A stretch of 64,000 nucleotides of DNA, taken from positions 2,294,001 through 2,358,000 of the forward strand of contig CP064987.1 in the NCBI GenBank assembly GCA_016699835.1. Direction: 5' to 3'. Positions 59,142 through 64,000 of the stretch are shown in pieces. The notes under the pieces were generated by a model. That model was not told the origin of the DNA and searched no databases. It worked only from the letters and a program-made list of their open reading frames with translations. The translations under genes were made by a program, and so were the position numbers. The stretch's first letter is position 1. Each line of letters begins with the position of its first letter. The DNA comes from Phycisphaerales bacterium (GTDB lineage: Bacteria; Planctomycetota; Phycisphaerae; Phycisphaerales; UBA1924).

Positions 59142-60623
59142 GTGTTCACTGGGGGAGACAAAGTCAGGCTGTGGCATGGGTCGATACTGCCTTGGGTGCC
59201 ATCAGTTGGCCGCGCCTGCGATGGAAGGATCGGCCTACTGATGCCGGGGTTCAACTTCCCTCTCACACCCATCGTGTTGCGGCCCACACACCCTTCCAGT
59301 ACCATGATCCAAATGTGCTACGCCTTCCGCGACGACGACGAGGAGCCCAAGGAGGTCTTCGTGCACCACGCCGCGGGTTTGGCTCTCCGGAGACGCGGCC
59401 GGGGCTTCGCCGGCTCGTCCTACATCGACAGCGTCATCCCCAATCACACAATCAAGCCCGACCGCGACGTGAAGAACGGCTGGACGGGCCTCTCTGAGGG
59501 CACCCGCGAGGAACGCCTCTACTACTGCCAGAACTGGCGCGCCGATGTCAGCGCCATCCTCACCGACACCGGAAAGATGGTCGAGTGGGTCAAGTACTCG
59601 GCCTACGGCGTGCCCTACTCACTCCCCGCGGGCGATACCGACTCCGACGGCGATTGGGACGCGACCGACGACTCGGCGATCTCCGGCAGCGGGTCGTACG
59701 ACGTCCGCCAGGACACCGACCTCAATGGCAAGGTCGAGAGCGACGACATCACCCACGCCAACTCCATCACCGGCGGCTACCAGACCCTCGGCCGCTGGCT
59801 CCTGGGCGCCGACACCATCGGCAACCGCCGCGGCTACGCGGGGTACGAGTTCGATCCCACCTTCGTCGGCAACAAGCGGTCCCTCTACCACGTCCGATAT
59901 CGCGTCTACGACGCGGGGGTGGGACGGTGGACACGACGAGACCCGTTGGGGTATATCGATGGCATGGGGTTGTATGAGTATGTTAGGTCATCTCCGTTGT
60001 CACTCACTGACCCCAATGGCCTCGCATGCAGTAGCTGTGGACACTCGTCTCGAACTGATTTTTTGGACATGCCTTCTAAATGCTCACGTCAAGACGACTT
60101 CGATCCAGGCAGTACTGGCCCATGGGATCTGGAGTGTCCTCCAGGATATTATTACAACATTTACGCCAATCGCTGCGTGCCCGTTAATCCGCTAATATTG
60201 CCCGCACCACGAAGGGACGACGAAACAGACAACCCGAACTCCGTGGCATGCGGCATAGCATGCGACAATATGACAGGTTCGCCTGCCGCAGTTGCGTGCA
60301 TAGATGGAAGAGCTATTTTGTGCAACTGCATTGCCCGTAAGTGGGGTTCAGGTCGCGAAGATCTAAATCATTTAACTCAGTGTACTAATAGCTGCATAGG
60401 TATACTTTCAAATCGCCTGAACTGCGGTACTCGGACATGGAATGATGGGCGCCCAGGCGAACATTGCGATCGCTGTAGTCTTATGGAGTGTGTAACCGCA
60501 TGTCATAGTTCTTTCGATTGTAACTCGCTTGCCAAACGAGCGAGAACGACTTGCGAAGGAGTGAAGCTTAATTTGGAAAATCAGCGTAGAACTATGTGCA
60601 GGTTGTGTCGCGATGGGATGTAG
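59142..60623 (+). CDS. Rhs core C-terminus with cysteine-rich variable tip (candidate toxin)
   Basis: The longest reading is 493 aa from a GTG at 59142; ATGs at 59241 and 59304 are alternatives, since Rhs similarity starts near EEPKEVF and the first ~50 codons include the hairpin element. The core runs from LYYCQNWRADVSAILTDTG to RRGYAGYEFDPTF, YHVRYRVYDAGVGRWTRRDP and LGYIDGMGLYEYVRSSP. A dockerin-like calcium-loop pair (DTDSDGDWDATD; DTDLNGKVESDD) is inserted, as in other planctomycete Rhs proteins. After LTDPNG comes a ~200-residue tip with 21 cysteines and no recognised toxin fold. GC content drops sharply at the tip. The missing N-terminal Rhs repeats mean this is a displaced C-terminus, so expression is doubtful. 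Confidence 0.7.
   Translation: MFTGGDKVRLWHGSILPWVPSVGRACDGRIGLLMPGFNFPLTPIVLRPTHPSSTMIQMCYAFRDDDEEPKEVFVHHAAGLALRRRGRGFAGSSYIDSVIPNHTIKPDRDVKNGWTGLSEGTREERLYYCQNWRADVSAILTDTGKMVEWVKYSAYGVPYSLPAGDTDSDGDWDATDDSAISGSGSYDVRQDTDLNGKVESDDITHANSITGGYQTLGRWLLGADTIGNRRGYAGYEFDPTFVGNKRSLYHVRYRVYDAGVGRWTRRDPLGYIDGMGLYEYVRSSPLSLTDPNGLACSSCGHSSRTDFLDMPSKCSRQDDFDPGSTGPWDLECPPGYYYNIYANRCVPVNPLILPAPRRDDETDNPNSVACGIACDNMTGSPAAVACIDGRAILCNCIARKWGSGREDLNHLTQCTNSCIGILSNRLNCGTRTWNDGRPGEHCDRCSLMECVTACHSSFDCNSLAKRARTTCEGVKLNLENQRRTMCRLCRDGM
59171..59247 (+). repeat. Rhs-linked hairpin element, copy B
   Basis: It starts GTGGCATGG and ends GATGCCGGG, like copy A. The stem is CATCAGTTGGCC with GGCCTACTGATG. Compared with copy A, one stem pair has changed G-C to A-T on both sides (CGG/CCG to CAG/CTG), keeping the pairing; one other position is a mismatch here. 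It lies just before the Rhs core-encoding sequence. Confidence 0.75.
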
Positions 60624-61395
60624 AATGAGAATTTTTACTTCTCGAAACAACAGTTTGTCAATCTGCAATTGCTCGAAAATTGCTATAGTCTCATTAATTG
60701 CAACGATTTGCACTAAAATCACTGGAACGCTGTTGCCATGGCTAATAACAGATCACTCTGGAAACTGGAGTGCGACCTACTGGGATCCTCATGCGCATGT
60801 CGGCTGGCGAACGTTCACTCAACGGTTCGAGATTTGGGTATATGTCGATCCATTTTCAAATCATTGGACAGGCGATGTAAGCGTGTCAGAATCGGAACGA
60901 CTTGTAAATGCCAGTCCATCATTGGATGTGTCTTCCGGCGCATCCCCATCTGCATTGTGGGAAGCAAGGAAGCAGTGTAATGTTCAATGGGTTAAACAGA
61001 AGTTGACTCGTGCACACGGCTTTGCAAATTCTGCTGTAAATCACTATGTTGTGTTCGTAGGACACGGCTGGCCATTCACTGACTCTTGGCACATTAGATG
61101 GATCGATGCAACTTGGACCACGCGATCAAAATACTGGATCCCTTTGGTGCCAAATGATCAACGTATGGATAGTACGCAACGCGCACAATTGGGTATTCCA
61201 CTGGGTGTCGTCTGGTCAGGATTCATTCTCAATTGGACAATTTGGACTTCAGTTCTCTTAACCTCTTCAGTTACAGCATCTTATGTGCGTTTATTATTAA
61301 ATCGCCGACGAGGACTGTGCGTCTATTGCGGGTATTCTCGAACCGGTGTAGAGCGATGTCCCGAGTGCGGTCGCGTCGGTGAGCCACCTAAATAA
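60613..61395 (+). CDS. Membrane protein with C-terminal zinc ribbon, candidate immunity protein
   Basis: The product is 260 aa from the ATG at 60613 (an ATG 12 nt later is possible). The start overlaps the end of the Rhs tip gene by 11 bp. Hydrophobic segments lie near residues 20-45 (IAIVSLIATICTKITGTLLP) and 200-230 (VVWSGFILNWTIWTSVLLTS), with a soluble domain of ~150 residues between. The tail is a treble-clef-like ribbon, CVYCGYSRTGVERCPECG, of a kind common on planctomycete membrane proteins. Position and AT-rich composition shared with the tip suggest an immunity partner for a membrane- or envelope-acting toxin. The ribbon alone does not prove it. Confidence 0.6.
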   Translation: MGCRMRIFTSRNNSLSICNCSKIAIVSLIATICTKITGTLLPWLITDHSGNWSATYWDPHAHVGWRTFTQRFEIWVYVDPFSNHWTGDVSVSESERLVNASPSLDVSSGASPSALWEARKQCNVQWVKQKLTRAHGFANSAVNHYVVFVGHGWPFTDSWHIRWIDATWTTRSKYWIPLVPNDQRMDSTQRAQLGIPLGVVWSGFILNWTIWTSVLLTSSVTASYVRLLLNRRRGLCVYCGYSRTGVERCPECGRVGEPPK

Positions 61396-61410
61396 GTATT
61401 CATTCTTCAT

Positions 61411-61570
61411 GTACAAATACTAATCTCGCCATATTCAGCGGTATTTCAGCCCGCATTCGACATCACGCGGCCTTCGGGTAGTAGCTTCCTGTACAAATAT
61501 TCAGCACGCCAGATTCAGCAGCATTTCGGCCCACAATCGACATCAAGCGGCATTTCGGTAGTAGTGCTTG
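61411..61570. repeat. Two tandem imperfect 80-bp direct repeats at an IS end
   Basis: 61411-61490 and 61491-61570 align without gaps at about 60 of 80 positions; both begin GTACAAATA and share ATTCAGC, TCGACATCA and GGTAGTAG. The second copy contains the last codons of the transposase fragment, so these look like two copies of the outer end of one insertion sequence. Confidence 0.7.
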
Positions 61571-61818
61571 ATCACGCCGCCAAGTCTTGATCGGCAGCGG
61601 ACCTCTCGGCGATCAGCCGGCCCGGCGCGGATCGATGGCCGCCGACACATCGGCGTCGCGAACTCCAGCGACGAGTGCGGCCGTTCCCGGTTGTAGTGAT
61701 CGACGTACTCACGCAGCAGGTAGTCCAGGTGCCGCGTGCCGAGGATCACGAATTGGTCAAGACACTCGGCCTGGACACTCTGGATCAGCCGTTCCACATG
61801 CGCGTTGAGGTTCGGCGA
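61543..61818 (-). pseudogene. Truncated IS transposase, C-terminal part of integrase-core domain
   Basis: The minus-strand frame from just inside a stop at 61819-61821 reads SPNLNAHVERLIQSVQAE, then CLDQFVILGTRHLDYLLREY and HYNRERPHSSL, ending GVIKHYYRNAA. This is the C-terminal end of the DDE (rve) domain of IS3/IS481-type transposases, including the last acidic catalytic region (VERLIQSVQAECLD). The N-terminal two-thirds are gone, cut exactly where a second Rhs core fragment begins. Not functional. Confidence 0.8.
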
Positions 61819-61822
61819 TTAG

Positions 61823-62035
61823 TACGGCAGCGGCGTTGTCCGATTCGCCTACCGCGGCTATCAGTACGACCCCCACCTCAACCTCTACCACGTCCGCCAC
61901 CGAGTCCTCGACCCCGAACTGGGCCGATGGCTCCAGCGAGACCCCGCCGGGTTTGTCGATGGGCTGAACCTGAATGCGTGCTGCAGCAGCGATCCCATTG
62001 GACGCTGGGATCCGTATGGGCTCGTATTTGGTGAT
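61823..62035 (+). pseudogene. Second Rhs core fragment, cut by the IS remnant
   Basis: After a TAG at 61820-61822 the plus frame reads GSGVVRFAYRGYQYDPHL, YHVRHRVLDPELGRWLQRDP and AGFVDGLNLNACCSSDPIG, then RWDPYGLVFGDW. This matches the end of an Rhs core (compare RRGYAGYEFDP and YHVRYRVYDAGVGRWTRRDP in the neighbouring copy). LYEYV is replaced by LNACC, so it is decayed. The frame stays open into the methyltransferase by chance, but there is no sign that the two form one protein. Confidence 0.75.
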
Positions 62036-62131
62036 TGGTTGAGCAACTCGTGTGGCCAATGTTCGCGTCCCGAGCAACTTGAAGACGTCTCGGTGCCTCG
62101 ACGAATCACGTCATCGCGTACTGTGCCCGTT

Positions 62132-63676
62132 ATGAGCACACTCGCGCCCGCGTTCTCGTCCGATGCCGACCTGGCCGCCTTTCGCGAGGTACTCGCCAGG
62201 GCCGACTATTCGATTTCAGGGGTCTGCAAGGCCGTCAACGTGCCGGACTTTGAAACGCTACGTCGGACCGCGCCGCCTTTGCTCTCGGCCCGGACGTCGG
62301 CGGGTCGGCCCATCGACATCCTGATCAAACTCTTCATTCTGGGCGAGACGCTCCATGCCGCCCATGTGGACGAGGGGCTGGCCCCGCTCTCGGCCAAGGT
62401 GCTTGCCGATGCCGGGCTGCTCGTGCTCCAGGATTTCCCGGGGCAGGGGGTCGCGGCGGCGGCGAAAGTCACGGTGATGCCATACCAGGACCTCGTCCTC
62501 GCCTATTCCGCCCGCCTGCAACATGGCCCGGCCGCCAACGACTTCGTCATGGGCCCGGGGATGACCAGCCGGGCTCTGGCGTGCCAGATGCTGACCCATC
62601 GTCGCGCCAGAACCCTCGATGTTGGCACGGGTTGCGGCGTTTTGGCGCTCCTGGCCGCGAAACACTCCGATCACGTCGTCGGCACCGACCTCAGCCCTCA
62701 CGCCATCGCCTTTGCTCGGTTCAACGCGAAACTCAACGCCATCACCAACGTCGAGTTCCGCCAGGGGAGCCTCTTTGAGCCCGTCGCCGGCGAGTCGTTC
62801 GATCACATTCTCTGCAACCCGCCGTTCGTGATCACGCCCAAGGCCGGCTATATGTATAGAGACAGCGGCATGGCGGGGGACGCCATGACCGAGACCGTCA
62901 TCCGCAAGGCTCCGCAGCACCTGAGCGAGGGCGGCTTTGCCCAGATTATCGGGAACTGGGCAACCCTGGCGACCAAGCCCGTCCGCGATCGCGTGGTCGA
63001 TTGGCTCCGTGGCAGCAACTGCGATGCGCTGATCCTGAACTCCAAGGTCCAGAATGCGTTGGAATACGCCACGAGTTGGATCGAGGAGAGCGAGCCTGTG
63101 CCGCCGGATCAACGGTGGCGCGTGTTGCAGGAGTGGCTCAAGTCCTTCCAGGATCTTGGGATCATCGGGATTACCTACGGCACGGCCACGCTCCGGAAGC
63201 GGTCGAGTTCGGCCGCCCCTGGGACGCCGGGCGGGAACTGGATCTCGGCGGATGACATGCCCGAGGTGGTCGATCGGGCGGTGGGGGAGCACCTGGCCCG
63301 GATCTTTGCGGGGCGCCATGTGCTGGCGGGGATGGGGGCGGAGGCCGAGAAGCGGCTGGCGGATGCGGTATTGAGGCCCTCGCCGGATTTGAGACTGGAG
63401 ACGATCCTCGGTCCGGGCACGTCCGAGAATGGTTCGACGGGGTCGGAGGACGGCGGCTGGACGCAAGTCTCGACGGCTTTGAAGCTTGCGAACGGCTTCC
63501 CGATCCGCCAAGAGGTTGACGCGAATCAAGCCGCCTTTGTTCTGTCTTTGGACGGACGTCGATCTGTGATGTCGATCCTTACCAGCTTGGCCGGTGATCG
63601 AACTGGGGCCATCGCGCCGATGGCTACCCGTTTAGGGGGATGGTTGGTTGAAAAGGGGCTGGCGGAAGTGATTTGA
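62132..63676 (+). CDS. Class I SAM-dependent methyltransferase
   Basis: The product is 514 aa from the ATG at 62132; the reading frame is open further upstream only through Rhs debris. The N-terminal ~150 residues are a helical domain (VNVPDFETLRRTAPPLLSA). The Rossmann core follows: LDVGTGCGVLALLAAKHS (motif I), VVGTDLSPHAIAFARFNAK (motif II) and ILCNPPFVITPK (the NPPF motif of HemK/RlmG-type N- or guanine-methylating enzymes). The C-terminal ~170 residues are an extra domain. Amino-group methylation of rRNA, protein or nucleotide is likely; the substrate cannot be told. It starts right after the Rhs/IS debris, so its native promoter may have been lost or replaced. Confidence 0.88.
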   Translation: MSTLAPAFSSDADLAAFREVLARADYSISGVCKAVNVPDFETLRRTAPPLLSARTSAGRPIDILIKLFILGETLHAAHVDEGLAPLSAKVLADAGLLVLQDFPGQGVAAAAKVTVMPYQDLVLAYSARLQHGPAANDFVMGPGMTSRALACQMLTHRRARTLDVGTGCGVLALLAAKHSDHVVGTDLSPHAIAFARFNAKLNAITNVEFRQGSLFEPVAGESFDHILCNPPFVITPKAGYMYRDSGMAGDAMTETVIRKAPQHLSEGGFAQIIGNWATLATKPVRDRVVDWLRGSNCDALILNSKVQNALEYATSWIEESEPVPPDQRWRVLQEWLKSFQDLGIIGITYGTATLRKRSSSAAPGTPGGNWISADDMPEVVDRAVGEHLARIFAGRHVLAGMGAEAEKRLADAVLRPSPDLRLETILGPGTSENGSTGSEDGGWTQVSTALKLANGFPIRQEVDANQAAFVLSLDGRRSVMSILTSLAGDRTGAIAPMATRLGGWLVEKGLAEVI

Positions 63677-63962
63677 GGGGCAATCGTGTGAGTTTGGGTA
63701 AAGGCAAACTTGTCGATTGTGCCCGCCTGGAAGGAATTTGACGCCTGGAGCAGTTTTTCTTTCAACTTTCCTGGTAATTCCCAAAATCTGTTGTACATCT
63801 ACTTATGTGAGGAAACCCCTGGGTTTGGACCAGGAGTCACCGGCGAAGGCTGGATGACGACTGGTCGGGTCAGGTTCGGGGTTTTTCTCGTCATATCGGT
63901 TCCCGTGCGCGTGGCGCGAACGGGAGGGTGCGAGTCGTTCGCGGCAACCAGAGGGGAACCTC
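63677..63962. other. Leader region before a secreted protein gene
   Basis: The first ~100 bases are comparatively AT-rich. From about 63810 the sequence has several short G/C complementarities (for example AAACCCCTGGGTTTGG) that could fold, but I cannot match them to a known riboswitch. A strong Shine-Dalgarno, AGAGGGGA, lies just before the ATG at 63963. Confidence 0.35.
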
Positions 63963-64000
63963 ATGCGCCGGACTGTTACATCTATCGCTGCTCTTGGGAT
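63963..64000 (+). CDS. Start of a probable secreted protein, 3' partial
   Basis: An ATG at 63963 is preceded by AGAGGGGA at 5-12 nt and opens MRRTVTSIAALG, a typical signal-peptide beginning. Only 12 codons are inside the window, so nothing more can be said about its role. Confidence 0.6.
   Translation, partial: MRRTVTSIAALG

Noticed and set aside
62039..62131. A fusion of the Rhs core to the methyltransferase
   Set aside because: The frame is open through the junction, but the Rhs part has an upstream stop and is decayed, and the methyltransferase has its own ATG and complete N-terminal domain.
63800..63962. A riboswitch in the leader of the last gene
   Set aside because: The leader can fold, but I could not match conserved positions of any class I know.

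Overview
The window is about 64 kb of GC-rich bacterial chromosome. It most likely comes from a planctomycete of the class Phycisphaerae. The main clue is a C-terminal module on eight secreted proteins: one or two calcium-loop repeats of the DVDDGSGTGTPDGGVTIDD type, always ending the protein in Gly-Cys. I know this as the 'GC-type dockerin' of that group. Supporting clues are an ECF sigma factor coupled to a Ser/Thr kinase with a C-terminal repeat region, H-X9-DG pseudopilins, a short APG-type sorting tail, bactofilins, and Rhs genes with a dockerin-like insert in the core.

Layout. 0-5 kb: the end of a PD40/TolB-like gene, then two tandem di-haem peroxidase genes with dockerins. 5-6.8 kb: an accessory patch with an array of 21-bp palindromic repeats, an Rhs fragment, a repeated hairpin element and an orphan Imm11-like immunity gene. 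6.8-12.1 kb: nrdR, a PadR regulator coupled to a membrane protein, a small Zn-ribbon protein, and thrS carrying an in-frame palindrome. 12.1-16.9 kb: a large hybrid histidine kinase, then two bactofilin genes. 17-28 kb: a surface-protein region (Gly-rich protein, sigma/kinase pair, beta-helix protein, lamin-tail proteins, pseudopilin). 28-39.6 kb: housekeeping and conserved genes (dehydrogenase, coiled-coil protein, pseudouridine synthase, YihY, nuoB, usp, pseudopilin, rpmH, rnc). 39.8-52.3 kb: DUF899, a frameshifted GH57-like gene, an O-antigen ligase-like protein, a coiled-coil membrane protein, an iron-type binding protein, HD-GYP, and a Zn-ribbon/SPFH pair. 52.4-58.8 kb: an FG-GAP dockerin protein and a minus-strand operon (coiled-coil protein, acyltransferase, receiver, two small proteins). 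58.8-62.1 kb: an Rhs island with a cysteine-rich tip, an overlapping membrane protein and IS debris. 62.1-64 kb: a methyltransferase and the first codons of a secreted protein.

The most unusual material is in the two Rhs-related patches near 5-6.6 kb and 59-62 kb. They share an ~80-bp hairpin element whose stem covaries between copies. One copy is fused to an upstream Rhs piece and the other precedes a downstream Rhs piece. With the 21-bp palindrome array, the candidate toxin tip of 21 cysteines in about 200 residues, and the two candidate immunity genes, this looks like the remains of a polymorphic-toxin system. I found no tRNA, rRNA or CRISPR array. Family assignments come from motif recognition by eye; no search was run.
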